Below, one piece after another: positions 13,501 through 24,035 of a stretch of 64,000 nt of DNA. The number at the start of each line of letters is the position of its first letter. Position 1 is the stretch's first letter. The notes below the pieces were generated by a model. It was not told the origin of the DNA and ran no database searches. It worked only from the letters and a program-made list of their open reading frames with translations. The stretch covers positions 238,501 through 302,500 of the forward strand of contig JAIGNY010003176.1 of NCBI GenBank assembly GCA_020152595.1. The letters are read 5' to 3'. Made by a program: the position numbers and the translations under genes. Origin of the DNA: Chiridota heheva. Its lineage: Eukaryota; Echinodermata; Holothuroidea; Apodida; Chiridotidae.

Positions 13501-16236
13501 AATGTTCTAGCCAGTCCATGTTGCATGTGACATTTTGCTTTTGTAAGTTTAATACTGAAAAATTTTGCTGCAAAATGTTGGATTTGTTGATGCGAGTGTT
13601 TCAAACACTCGCTGGAAGATCTAGTCATCAAATAAGATTCATTACTGACTGCTGTTATCCTCTTGCCAACTTACTTAGTGAAGGGGGTATAGCATCTTTA
13701 CTATCCTTCCGTCCATCCACATGCATTTTTCATTTAGTGGGAACAAGATTTTTGCCCTTGGAAGGGAATTCCAACTATTTTTGTGTCTGGCTTGAAGGAA
13801 ATTTTTATGTAATGGAAACTTGCCTCAAAAGAACTTACAAAATTGCATTTGTGACATGAATAACAATTAAAATATATGTGATTGGCATGAATAAAAAGTC
13901 AACCAATACAGCCTCTCGCTTGGTGCCCATTGTATATATAAAGTTATGTCTCCACGATGTTTCTACACTTGTGGCAAACCTCAAGTGTCACTGATTATCA
14001 ACAGCCACCATTTAACAGGTCTAGTTTGAGCCAAAAGCAAAATGTTTTTTTCACTGCTGCTTTTTAATATTTTCCGGCACCAGTTGTACATTTTTGGCCA
14101 TGGATTCCCTCCGTATGTATCCGCTACTCCCGAATGTTGTTTGTCTGCCGTTGCACATCCCACAACTGATTTCAAAAATAATTTATTTGAAAAGCACATG
14201 CATTTATTCCTTCTTGCAACATTTATTTGGGCTTTCTCAACATATACAGAATAATAAACAATACATTTTTTTTATATTTATATTAATTTTTAAAAAGGGA
14301 GGAAAGCTAGGGGGAACTCATGAAAGTTAGGTAATCTTGTAACGTGAGTTCACCCTTTACAAAGATAATAATTAGCTACCACCAAAAAAAAAATTGAATA
14401 TATGATATATAGGATGAAATAATATAGGACAAAAAAAGGAGTGAAAGAAGGGGCACAACATAAACACACTATTTAGTACAACACAAATCAGAGTAGCGAG
14501 ATGAAGATAAAAAGAGTTTTCAGATTTTGTGCTTTGAATAGAAATAGTGAGAGAATTCCATTGTTTAGGGCCATTGCAAAGAACCGTATATTCCAAAATT
14601 AATATTTGTATATTCCAAAAGTATTTATTATACATGTATTTCAAAATTGATATACGTATATTCCAAAATTATTATACATGTATTCCAGAATTATTATGCG
14701 TATATTCCTTCTTGTTTCCAGAGATGGCTATGTGTCGCTTCAGGAGTACATGGGATTCATGATCAGCAAGGAAACAGAAAACGTCTCCTCCAGAGATGAG
14801 ATCGAGAAAGCATTCCTGGCTCTCTCCGCGGAAGGGAAGCCATTTGTCATACGCCAGGAATTGTATGCGGTAAGTCTTTCTTTTATTTGCATTTTGTTAA
14901 GTCTAGTCTCCTTTTCCCGCGATTATTCTAAGCGGTTTGTTCAATTTTCACACAATCAGAAGAATCATTAATTACTCCTTTTAGGTATGGCAGACAGGAA
15001 TATTTTACCATAGTTTCATTCTGTTTTACATACAATACTGTACTGTTTTATGACTACCTTATCCTTCATGCTAAGTAGTTTATTTTCACTTTGTAAGTCT
15101 AGAAACTCAAGCTTGTCGCTACCTGCCTTTTGCAATTATATTGATTTGATCTTGATGTTGAAAATCACAATGCATCCAGAAATAATGATACCAGACATCT
15201 GAATAAGCTAAAGCATCTTTTGCCCCACTTTGTATTTTCTGTATAATCTCCTTTGTTGTACAAGCGTATATTTTATTATATTGTGATTTGTTATGTTAAC
15301 TTTTAAAGAGAAGTGATCACAGTCTATTATATACGTGTGTATATAATATATATTTGAGAAAACATTAAACGAATATTCCCGTAGATTTTCATTTTTTATA
15401 TATGATAGAGAACATTTGTAGAAACAAAGTGGTGAAAAATCTATGTTAATATCTTATTCTGTTTAAAAGTTCTAACAATTTAAAGAGTAGAAAATTGTTC
15501 TTAACAACACCTCGTACAGTATGTCCTTCAGCTTGGTGATGTCATCAAGGCAATTCCAGCACAGTTATGTAGTTTTTATCAATTTGTTCACACTTTTTTT
15601 ACATGATCGAACAGCATTTCTGGTTCATAATAGAGATAGCTTTAAGACTTTTGTTTTTTTCTTGGTGTACATCACATTTACAATGATAAAAAAATCCAAA
15701 TCATTTTTAAAGAAATACAGAAGACACTTTGTTGAAATTTTTTCTATGACATCACAGATGTTGCCAATCAGTCACTTTTGTCCAGTTCAAATGAAATTTG
15801 TCTCTATCATATATGAAAAAATGAAAATCCATGGGAATATTCCTTTAAACCATTAATCCTTTAAACCATTAACAAAAAAAAAAGGACTGGTTGCTTCAAA
15901 ATGGAATACTGTAGCGTTTTTCATGTGGGTTTTTATGAAAGAGGACAAACACAGAAAAAAATGGTGAAAAAATCATGTTGATATCTTTTTCCATTTAATA
16001 GTTGTCATATTTGAATGCTCTCAATATGATAAGTCAGTTCCCACTGTAGTTCTACGAATTAATATTAGCTATTATTTTTTGAAGCTCTTGAATATTTTGT
16101 CTTTTTTCAGAACATGCCAACAAACCTGGCGGAGTATTGCATCCTCAATATGGTACCCTACAGAGACAGCAAGGGACGAGAGGTCCCGCACGCCCTCGAT
16201 TACGTCGAATTTGTCAACCGTATATTCCAAAATTAA
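1529..16236 (+). CDS. SPTAN1: Alpha-spectrin, non-erythroid type: last ten coding exons (C-terminal spectrin repeats and EF-hand domain)
   Basis: Alpha-spectrin pairs with beta-spectrin to form the submembrane cytoskeletal lattice; this C-terminal end forms the calmodulin-like domain near the actin-binding end of beta. Exons: 1529-1644, 3102-3217, 4082-4258, 7436-7490, 8235-8328, 9254-9355, 11475-11528, 13002-13148, 14722-14869, 16111-16236, all with AG/GT borders and matching phases. Clear landmarks are [52 protein letters not shown] and the stop after RIFQN. Two canonical calcium loops are visible, [12 protein letters not shown] (exon 8) and [12 protein letters not shown] (spanning exons 8-9); the last pair of EF hands is degenerate, as usual. 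The 1529 exon is 116 nt where 117 are expected (one C missing after codon 5), and the 8235 exon is 94 nt where 95 are expected (one G missing at about 8291). Both read cleanly otherwise, so consensus error is more likely than gene death. The 5' part of the gene lies left of the window. Confidence 0.95.
3252..3541. repeat. Minisatellite, 41-bp unit, about 7 copies
   Basis: Seven near-identical units of about 41 bp built on AAGCTACCTCACGCTGTAG and TATCACTAGATGTACTAAAA. The array begins about 35 bp inside the intron that follows the 3102-3217 spectrin exon. Units differ by single substitutions, so it is a young array. Confidence 0.93.
3905..4081 (+). repeat. Duplicated copies of a splice-acceptor segment upstream of a spectrin exon
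   Basis: The real acceptor before the 4082 exon reads ...TGTGTTATAG then GTACACCTGG. Near-copies lie just upstream, at about 3914-3936 (TTGTTGTAGGTACACCTGGG) and about 4018-4035 (TGTTATAGGTACACTTG). The last two sit in a direct repeat of about 55 bp that shares TATGTGTTTTCATTATGTTT. Another copy lies downstream at about 4718-4743. A TTG/TTA-rich microsatellite (3945-4010) separates them. Only the 4082 copy continues into spectrin coding sequence. Confidence 0.7.
4764..5101. mobile_element. Tc1/mariner-type MITE with long perfect terminal inverted repeats
   Basis: The left end CCGTATTTTCTCTAATAAAC (from 4766) is the exact reverse complement of the right end GTTTATTAGAGAAAATACGG (to 5099), followed inside by GCC/GGC. 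The element is flanked by TA on both sides, the target duplication expected for Tc1/mariner-type transposons. It is about 335 bp with no coding capacity. The repeats continue inward as C-rich and G-rich arms, so the two ends can pair. Confidence 0.88.
5534..5965. mobile_element. Non-autonomous DNA transposon-like repeat, copy 1 (second copy at 49795-50230)
   Basis: A stretch of about 430 bp is shared, at a level easily seen by eye, with a PIGK intron at 49795-50230 in the same orientation. Inside it GTAACTAAGTGGGGCAAA (5600-5617) is an inverted repeat of TTTGCCCCACCTAGTTAC (5927-5944). Similarity extends outside these arms on both sides (for example GATGATTGACAGCTTTTTCA), so the real ends lie further out or one element sits in another. 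Confidence 0.75.
6264..6500 (+). mobile_element. tRNA-derived SINE-like repeat
   Basis: The head carries box-A-like GGTGCAGTGGTTAAGG and box-B-like GGGTTTGATTCC about 45 bp apart, as in polymerase III SINEs. The body (GTCCTTGAGCAAGACATTAC and on) is non-coding. The head of a related copy is found reversed at 50945-51035 with the same AGGAGTCATGCTC and GAAAGGTACC segments. Confidence 0.72.
6590..7205. repeat. Degenerate tandem repeat rich in TTGAATTGATTTGACC
   Basis: Imperfect repetition of blocks such as CATAATTGTTCTGACCATTG, GACTTGATGACAG and TTGATTTGACCACTG with a higher-order spacing near 120-130 bp. No coding content. It fills most of the rest of the intron before the 7436 spectrin exon. 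Confidence 0.75.
7555..8175. repeat. Five-copy tandem repeat of 131-139 bp with a (GT)n tract in each unit
   Basis: The anchor CCTATACATTTGAGGACTC occurs at about 7579, 7710, 7843, 7982 and 8121. Spacings are 131, 133, 139 and 139 bp. Much of the length difference comes from the GT tract at the start of each unit, which is longer in the later copies. Confidence 0.9.
9736..11371. repeat. Large minisatellite, 22-bp unit, roughly 70 or more copies
   Basis: A 1.6-kb array of CCCAGTCCATCACAGGTCAA plus CT, with shorter units (20-21 bp) scattered in it and rare variants such as TCATCACAGGTC. It sits inside a spectrin intron about 100 bp before the 11475 exon. Open frames across it are by-products of the repeat. 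Each unit contains AGGTCA. Confidence 0.97.
11782..12361. mobile_element. TTAA-flanked MITE, AGGAATATTCCCATG family, copy 1
   Basis: The left end AGGAATATTCCCATG (11782-11796) is the reverse complement of the right end CATGGGAATATTCCT (12347-12361). Both sides are flanked by TTAA (11778-11781 and 12362-12365). It is 580 bp with no transposase. TTAA duplications are characteristic of piggyBac and Kolobok superfamilies; the AGG terminus looks more like Kolobok, but that is inference. Related copies lie at 15369, 30325, 44375 and 52110. Confidence 0.88.
14380..14600 (-). mobile_element. LINE 3' tail relic
   Basis: On the minus strand the translation contains [13 protein letters not shown] followed by a K-S segment, which matches the conserved W-N-S-L-P end of CR1/L2-type LINE polyproteins. 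Only this tail remains, in the intron between the 13002 and 14722 spectrin exons. Confidence 0.6.
14584..14716. repeat. Imperfect tandem repeat of TATATTCCAAAATTATTATA units
   Basis: Five to six degenerate units of about 20-28 bp run directly up to the acceptor of the 14722 spectrin exon. The first unit shares 22 identical bases with the last codons and stop of the gene at about 16215-16236 (core CCGTATATTCCAAAATTAAT). Confidence 0.8.
15369..15844. mobile_element. TTAA-flanked MITE, AGGAATATTCCCATG family, copy 2
   Basis: The left end ACGAATATTCCCGTAG and right end CATGGGAATATTCCT are flanked by TTAA at 15365-15368 and 15845-15848. It is about 476 bp. The interior shares blocks with copy 1 and with 30325-30660. 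A further fragment of the same family seems to lie at about 15900-16020. Confidence 0.82.
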
Positions 16237-16345
16237 TTTGCGCATATTCGTAATTGTTTGGTGTATCATTGATGTTAAACTAGCTCAACGGTAATGCTGA
16301 TAGTTTATCTATCCTTCAATAATCTTTTAGATATAATTGCTTTCA

Positions 16346-16351
16346 AATAAA
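16346..16351 (+). terminator. Candidate polyadenylation signal (AATAAA) for alpha-spectrin
   Basis: This is the first AATAAA after the spectrin stop codon, about 110 nt downstream. A second AATAAA at 18198-18203 is followed by GT/T-rich sequence and would give a 3' UTR of about 2 kb containing the 90-bp repeat array. Which is used cannot be told from sequence. Confidence 0.4.
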
Positions 16352-16700
16352 AAGCTTCAATTTTAATTACTTAGAGACTGAAAAATCTAATCATTAGAAG
16401 AGTTGAAATCTCTTTAATAATCATCCAGATTAGTAGTTTTTCATTGGTTTGCTGTAAAACCCTTTTTGACACATGTTATTCGTAAAAATGGTGTTTTCTG
16501 GTTTCTGATAATAATAATAAAGACAGAATATAACTCTGATATAGGTTGAGCCATAGCATTACTGATGCTATAGCTTTTGTCCTCTAGTGGACAATATAGT
16601 GAAGGTGAATGTGGGCCATGTTCCTTCTAAATATTTGGTGAGGGTTTTCATGCTTAAGATTATTCACCTCAATAGATTGTTTGCACACTGCCTATGTTAT

Positions 16701-17550
16701 GGTATTTCATGTTCAAAAGAAAGTGTTGAATTCATACATTAATGTTGATTATGTTAGATAATCTTAATATTCTTTACGATCGGTGTTTAAGGTATTTCAC
16801 GTTCAACAGAAAGTGTTGAATTCATACATTAATGTTGATTATGTTAGATAATCTTGATATTCCATATGATCGGTGTTTAAGGTATTTCATGTTCAACAGA
16901 AAGTGTTGAATTCATACATTAATGTTGATAATATTAAATAATCTCGATATTCCTTACGATCAGTGTTTAAGATATTTCATGTTCAACAGAAAGTGTTGAA
17001 TTCATACATTAATGTTGATAATGTTAGATAATCTCGATATTCCTTACGATCGGTGTTTAAGATATTTCATGTTCAACAGAAAGTGTTGAATTCATACATT
17101 TATTTTGTAATTCATTCAAAAATGTTTCAGTATGAATAGAGACACTGCTTTGCTTTTCTTAATTCATCTTAATATTCCACACGACCACTGTTTAAGGTAT
17201 TTCATGTTCAAAAGAAAGTGTTGTATTTATACATCAATGTTGTTCACATTAATGTTGTAATTCAATGAAAATGTTTTCAGTATGAATAGAAACACTGCTT
17301 TGCTTTAGGTAATTCATCTTAATATTCCACATGACCAGTGTTTAAGGTATTTCATGTTCAAAAGAAAGTTGAATTCATACATTAATGTTGTTCACATTAA
17401 TGTTGTAATTCTTTCAAAAAGTTTTCAGTATGAAGAGAAAAATTGCCCTGCTGAGTAGATTGTTTTCATACAGCCGGAGTTTTAGGTATTCCATGTTTAA
17501 AAGAAATCATGTTAAAATTTCACATTAATGTTGTAATTCATTCAAAAGTT
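16701..17550. repeat. Tandem repeat with 90-bp units passing into 135-150-bp units
   Basis: Units starting with GGTATTTCATGTTCAA begin at 16701, 16791, 16881, 16971 and 17061, an exact 90-bp period. From 17061 on, units gain an extra block (GTTTTCAGTATGAATAGA...) and lengthen to about 135-150 bp, then decay by about 17550. The array is in the spectrin 3' flank or long 3' UTR. Confidence 0.92.
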
Positions 17551-18197
17551 TTCATTGTTTCTAGAAAGAATGGTTCATACTGTACCTTCACCTGTTATGA
17601 GGCATTTAGACTTAAACCTTGTTCTGCCGTATTCACTGATTGTTTCCCCGTTTCGAGTTTCAAAAGTTTTATGATTAAACAATAAATGAAGCCAATTGTC
17701 ATTATAAGTAGTCTTATTTGAGATGTTTTGTTCAACTGAATCTAGAAGCTTTGATTAGAATAATTGTAAAGATTACCGAAGATGTATTCACAGATTATTG
17801 TTACTTCCAAGCATGAAGGCATAAGATAAAGCTTTATAAGCCATTAAGAAAAACACACTTGGCAATATCTATGAATATTGGATGAAAATATACCAAATGC
17901 ATCATCATTAGTGATCTGTTGATCTGATGCTCTGGTTAAAAACTAGTAATCATTGCATACAGGAAGTTACTCTTTTGGGTTGTGTCATTTTTTTAAACCT
18001 GGTAATTTTGGTTAAAAATCACATAAACTGATTAATTTTGGCTCCCTTCATGCGTTAGGTGTTTTCAGTAATCATTTTACAACATAATATGTTGTTAATT
18101 TATATACTTGTTTATGGAACTACCTTTCATTAACTTGGTATTCATCAATTTTATTCTGTAATGTATTCCTATAGTACCATTTCTTTGAAGGAAAGTG

Positions 18198-18203
18198 AAT
18201 AAA
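18198..18203 (+). terminator. Distal candidate polyadenylation signal (AATAAA)
   Basis: AATAAA is followed within 20-45 nt by a GTTGCACTGG and T/GT-rich stretch, a better downstream context than the 16346 site. It is an alternative end for the spectrin transcript. Confidence 0.35.
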
Positions 18204-18600
18204 TTGTGTTGCACTGGATAATTGTTATTTGTCTTTCTTGTTTATTACGGGGCAGAGCTGTAATTACAGGATGACTTTGATTCATAATTTTGTATGGTTT
18301 TTCCCTCATTGCAAAACAAGTCTTATCTATGCCACTGCCCCTCCCTCCCCAATCTGGTCATAATCTTGGTCGAATATGATACTGCTTAGACTTCACATCA
18401 CAACATTTACTATTCCCAAATATCCCTTTTGAATTCATGTCGTTGTTATTGATACCACTAGTAGAAAAGAGGCAAAGTTATATATATGTAGTGGTCCTTA
18501 ACACTTTTTTCCTTCTTTTGATGCAAAGTTAAATGAGCCTGACAAATAAACTAAGCCAGAAAGGCACATTTATTCCTCATTTCATCTAAAGTCTGGAGAG

Positions 18601-18800
18601 ACCTCTTTGGCAGGGTGGTAAAGCTTCTGCTTTTCAATTTAATGTCCCTGGTTTAATTCCTGGTGGGTCTCCAACCAGTGCTCCACGACAGTCCGTGGGC
18701 GTCTTGATGTAAATACTCCAATGGAGGTCTGTTGGGATGTTATAAACCTCGGTAAACCAACCAAAGTAAACCCAATTATAACCACGTTATAAACCTGCTA
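18601..18800 (+). mobile_element. tRNA-derived SINE-like repeat
   Basis: Box-A-like TGGCAGGGTGGTAAAGC and box-B-like GGTTTAATTCC are spaced as in polymerase III promoters. They are followed by a non-coding body with GATGTAAATACTCCAATGG and CGGTAAACCAACCAAAGTAA. No cloverleaf typical of a functional tRNA. Confidence 0.65.
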
Positions 18801-18959
18801 ACACATGACCTTTTACAGTTCTACTGGTTTGTGCCCAGATACACCCGGGATAGTCAGAACTATGCGGGGTATTTTGCTTTCACCTCCCCCTCCCCTCACC
18901 CACCCCCCACATTGAAGAAGAATATAATTTAACTGAAGGCAACCTGAGTGGTAGCAAGA

Positions 18960-18986
18960 CTAAGAGCAGAAAGAATGAAGACGAAA
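18960..18986 (+). repeat. 27-bp segment, copy 1 (identical copy at 22782-22808)
   Basis: Twenty-seven bases beginning CTAAGAGCAGAAAGAATG are identical at 18960-18986 and 22782-22808, in the same orientation and 3.8 kb apart. The upstream 15-20 bases are also similar. Confidence 0.8.
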
Positions 18987-19439
18987 ATATGTTGAAGGTA
19001 TCGCCATTTTTCACAAAAACAATTGTATATCTTTTATGGTCATTTTTTGATTTATTTTCGCATGTCCTTGCCAACCTTAGTAGCAGTTGTCAAGATGGGA
19101 TTTTGTCCCACCACACTTATGGGACAAAAAAAAAAAAATTCAATTTAATTGAGTTCTACATTTGATTTCTCAAATGAAAAATATACAGTAGTACTTCAGA
19201 TATTTATCGAAGATATTTAAAAACATTTTTGACCTAATTCTGGACAAGACAAATTTAAATGAATACGAAATATAATTGTACAATACTGCTACATCAAGTA
19301 GGAAAGACTCACTTTCCGTAGCCCTGCAATTTCCAAGGGCCAGACTAATAAGAGTTTTAAAGATTCGGGCAATTTTCATGCCTGAAGTCTGGCAATTTTG
19401 AAACCTCTATTTTGGATAATAGTTGGGTTTTATACAAAC

Positions 19440-22340
19440 TTGTGCAAAACCATATCAATTTACCAAGATGTTAAGCCATTTTGGGTCATCAAAATAAGAA
19501 ATCGCCTGAACTTCTTGGAACTTTGCCCCTGGACTCTGCCATGGCATCATCCTTTGACCCCACTAGGTTTCTTAAGTGTTTGAATTTAATCGTTTTTCGG
19601 GGGAATTTTTCTTCTTCTGCATATTTAGAAATGGTACTCCAATGCTTATCCAAGTCGATATTTGACCTTAGAATCTAAAATGTTCTTCTTTTCATCAATT
19701 AAATTTTTGAACCCCTGCATTTGATTTTAAGCATTTTGGGTGATGATTAAAAATAAGAAATCTTTTAGAGCTTCCAGTGGCTTCGCCTTCTGACCCCCTA
19801 CTGTGGCTTTGCCCTTGGATCCCACTATTGGCCCTTTAGCATTTTTGCCTGAATTTGATTAATTTCTTCTCTGCCTGTCAAGAAACGCCCTTGGACCCCT
19901 ACAATAGCTCTACCGTTGGACCCACTGGAGGCCCCTAAACGGGCCACTGGACCACATGCCGTTATGCCAGCACAGTGCAGGCTACCTTTGATGGCACAAA
20001 TATAGTACTGCCATTTTTCTTATTCGTGCTCTAAAGCAGTGGGGTTAGGGGGAAATTTCCCAATAATTTGACCACAAGTTTTCTTCAATCATCTGATTAT
20101 GTTGATAATTTCCCAATTTTACCTCCTAATTACTGAGAAAGTGAAATCAGTCCCCCTACTTCCCTCTCCCCATCCCGCTTCCTATATACGCCTCTGGATA
20201 CAGCCCTTCTCCGATGCTTCCCTTTTGCCCCCGTTGAATACGCCACTACTCCAACTTGCAAAACCACAATCTATGGCAACCCCATTGGTCCGTACAGGGG
20301 CGTAATTTAAGGAGGGAGGTGTTAAGCCTCCCTAGAAAAAAGTTGTTGGGCAATTCCAACATTAACTGTTTCGTGGGGCAAAAATGGCACAGTATTTAAC
20401 AAAAATTGAAAAACAAGCAGTTATGGTTATACCATTATGTTTTTGCTTCTTTGCAGTCAAAATACTTTTGAAAATGTTCTTGACAATATCATAGTTATTT
20501 TCATGACTGCACAAATATCCCCTACTCGCCCCTCCCCTCCCCCTCCCCCTCTCCCCCTTCCCCCCTCCCCCTCTTTCCCTCCGTAGTAGTTGGTTGGAGA
20601 CTGATCCTAATTGGACAGAGATGTAGAATGTTGGATGTACTTGTATCTTATCTTTGTATCAAGAGTATGTTTAGAGGTGTAGGGAGTAGGGGTAGGGAAA
20701 AACTGCCCCCCTGAGTATATTTCACTTTTACTGTTGCATGCTGTCTACCCAGTTGGGAGTGAAATTGGGAAATTATTCACATAAAATTGAAGCTTGGTAA
20801 AATTATTGCATAATTTGGTACAAATATTATATATTTTGGTTAAATTGGACAAAATTTCCTAAAAACTAGCCAAAAATTCCCGATAATTGGCCAACATTTC
20901 CCAAAAACTGGACAAAAATTCCCGAAAACTGGCCAAGATTTCCAAAAATTAAAGAAATATCAGTAAGAATATATTGTAGGAAACTTATGGATTAGCAGCA
21001 ACTTTTAATGAAAACTTTTTATTTGATCAATTTTAGAGAAAACTTCCTCATGCTTATCTGAGTAGATTTGAAATATGGAATTAAAAATTATTCTCTTTTC
21101 ATCACAATCAAATATTGGAAATTTGTGTTGATTTTAAACCATTTTTCGGGCATCAAAAGCAAGAAATCTTCAGATCACTGGGCTTCGCCTGTTTAGAAAT
21201 GATAACTCTAAATAGATTTTAATATTATAATTTTAAATTGTCCTCTTTTCATCACTTACGTTAGAACTTTACATATTCTTCGGTCATTAAAAATTAAGAA
21301 ATCTTTACAGCTTTTGGGGCTTCAATCCTTTCCCAGAGGGGTCTTTAGGTGGGACTTACTTCTCATGGATACCTATATACCCTTGCTCCGCCCCCCGGAC
21401 ACCACGATTTTTCATTTAGATTTTGAAGCTTTGTGTTGGTTTTAAGCCATTTTGGGGCATCAAAATCCAGGAAAGGGCTTTGCCCATGAATCTGTAAATC
21501 CAACAATTTTGCCCGAATTTTCTCAATTTCAAGGAAATTCTCTTCTTGTCTGTTTAGAAATGATAATCTAAATGCTTATCTGAGTAGTAGAGTTTCACAT
21601 TAAAATTGGCAATTGTCCTATTTTCATACTTACATTTTGGAACTTTGTGTTGAATTTAAACTCTTTTTCTGGCATCAAAAGCAAGAAATCTTCAGAGCTT
21701 TTGGATCTTTGCTTCGCCCCTGGACTCCTTCTAAGAGGCCCTAAAACGGGACTTCTTCTCCTGGATCCCTACCCTTGCTTTGCCCCAGGACACCACAATT
21801 TTTCTTTTACATTTTGGAACTTTGTGTTGATTTTGACAATTTATAAGCCATTTTGGGGCATCAAAGACTAGGAAATTTTCAGGCTAGGGCTTCGCACATG
21901 AACCTGGTGAACCCCACAATTTTGCCCGAATTTTCTCAATTTCAAGGGAAATTTCTCCTCTGTCTGTTTCTGAATGATAATCTTAATACTTATCTTAGTA
22001 GATTTTATCATTAGAATTTAGAATTGTCCTCTTTTCATCACTTAATGTAATCACATTTTGGAATTTTGTGTTGATTTTAAAGCCCTTTTTCGGATATCAA
22101 AAGCAAGGAATCTTCAGAGCTTTTGGGGGTTCACCCCTGAACCCTTTCCAAGAGGCCCTTAAACGGGACTTCTTCTCATGGATCCCTACCCTTGCTTTGC
22201 TCCAGGACACTACAATTTTTCATTTTCATTTTGGAACTTTTTGTTGATTTTAAGCAATTTTTGGACATCAAAAAACATAAAATGTTGAGACTAGGGCTTC
22301 GTCCATGAGCGAATTTTACACGAATTTTCTCAATTTCAAC
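19440..22340. repeat. Degenerate tandem array, ~200-bp subunits in a ~400-bp higher-order unit
   Basis: The anchor GATTTTAAGCCATTTTGGGG-like with CATCAAAA and AAGAAATCTTCAGAGC recurs about nine times (near 19470, 19726, 21143, 21265, 21438, 21652, 21843, 22075, 22243). Alternate units, one with CTTCGCCCCTGGACCCC-type and one with GGGCTTCGCACATGAA-type text, give a spacing of about 400-420 bp. No coding capacity. The array lies between spectrin and the sialyltransferase. Confidence 0.75.
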
Positions 22341-22781
22341 GGAGGAGATTTTCTCGGCGGCCCTGCAAATTTCAAGACCCATACGGTGAGGGGGAATTGA
22401 ACCTCTCCTTGACTAAGGAGGAAATTGGTATGGGTGAGATAAGCTATATATATTTATATAGATGGCAGGAGTAATTTCCCTGCCAACTGGAATTTTGAAG
22501 AAGTAAAAACCATTTTCGATTTGTCTATAGTAACGAAAGAACATTGTAAATAAATTGATAGGGTCTACAAGTCTAGTTAGATGGCCTGGAGATAAACAAA
22601 AAATGGTTGAAGGGCGCCATCGTTGTGGAAGTCTGACCGAACCCAAAACCGAAAAGAATTTGCTTTGATTTTACTTTAGTTTAAACAAGTACAAGTATTT
22701 AAATTGAACGCTAAAGTTCATTTTTTTTTGTAGACTGACGATTGACGCGTATATAAATGAAGGCTTAGTGGGAACAAAACT

Positions 22782-22808
22782 CTAAGAGCAGAAAGAATGA
22801 AGACGAAA
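22782..22808 (+). repeat. 27-bp segment, copy 2
   Basis: Identical to 18960-18986. A TATATAAAT sequence lies 25-32 bp upstream (22750-22758). The segment contains an ATG and is followed by GTAAAA, but no coding exon that joins in frame to the sialyltransferase could be supported here. Confidence 0.75.
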
Positions 22809-22809
22809 T

Positions 22810-24030
22810 GGTAAAAAGTATTGCAACTTATCGCGGAACCAGTTAGCCTATTACTTCTTAGCTTGCACTAACTTAAATAGGACTAACGTACGCTCAGGCT
22901 ACAGTAAATTTCCATGCTAGCCCATGCAAGTCTATACTCTTTTTCTTCTTCCGAATGAGTACCTTGCAGTACCAACTTTTAATACTGAAGTCTATCTTTA
23001 GGCCTAGCTTATTCGTTAGCCCTATTATTTCCAGAGATGTTTGAAAGACAAAGCAAAACAGCTCAGTTGACTTTAGAAGTTGAAGATTCCAATCTTGGAG
23101 CAATTATTTATAACGCTGAGTGAGGAAATAAGGAAGGTCATAGGCTTGGATTTGTTTGTTTCTCGAGTATCTTATTTGATATTTAACCGGAATTTGGGTC
23201 AGTTGCTGAACTGTGAGGTCCCAAATTAAATGGCACTCTTCCTCTTCAAAAGTTTAATGTATTGATAATGAAGCATTGAATTTCAATTAATTTTTTATCA
23301 GTATAAAGAAGGAATCATTTTGAAATGAATTTTTTTCAACTTCTATGAAAATGATTGAGATTAAGTTCTTATGGATGAAATGCGGATCTACCAATGCATG
23401 CCCATAGCCATGGGGAAGAGGGGGAGGTGGGGGTGGGGTTCGAGCAAAAACGAACCTTCTTTTGTTGAGAAGTGCCCTTTTAGCCCTTTGAAATCCAAAA
23501 GAATAATAAGCACCTGAAACTTCAAAGTTTGTTGCCCTTTTATATGAAAAAAAATGAACCTCTTCAAATTCCTGTCTACGGGTATGCAGTGCCACGTACA
23601 ACTGAAAATTGTGTTGCATGTAGTGCAATGGAGTGTGGATGATGTTCTAGATGGCTATGCAAAGGTGCACATTTTTTCTATGATAAAGTAGACTGGACCA
23701 GGTCAGGACAAATTTTTGGAGTGGATAAAAATGGTATATTAAATGTGCAAATGTATGATTGGTATCTTCAAGTGTGTGTGTACTTTTAGATTTGTAAAGT
23801 ATTATAACTTTAGATATGAAAAGAACTTCCAGATACTTTGATGAGAATAATCTTCCAAATTATATGACTTCTACTTCTATAATATACAGTACATCGACAC
23901 AATCACACATGACTTAAATTATACGGGTGGTTAAAGAATTAGAGAAAGGTAACAAAGTGAATAGGATAGGAGAAAAGAAACAGAATAAGATGAGCAGAAG
24001 AAATAAGACTCATCCAGCCACTTTTTTGTG
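22810..24030. other. Intergenic, no feature recognised
   Basis: AT-rich single-copy-looking sequence with one G-rich tract at about 23415-23440. Open frames here have no recognisable family features. Confidence 0.5.
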
Positions 24031-24035
24031 TTCCT

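Noticed and set aside
13518-13859. 113-codon open frame in a spectrin intron
   Set aside because: No recognisable domain, no codon-usage cue, and located in AT-rich intron sequence.
22750-22815. TATA box plus first coding exon of the sialyltransferase (ATG followed by GTAAAA)
   Set aside because: Joining at that donor to the 26782 exon creates an immediate TGA and no other evidence supports an exon here.
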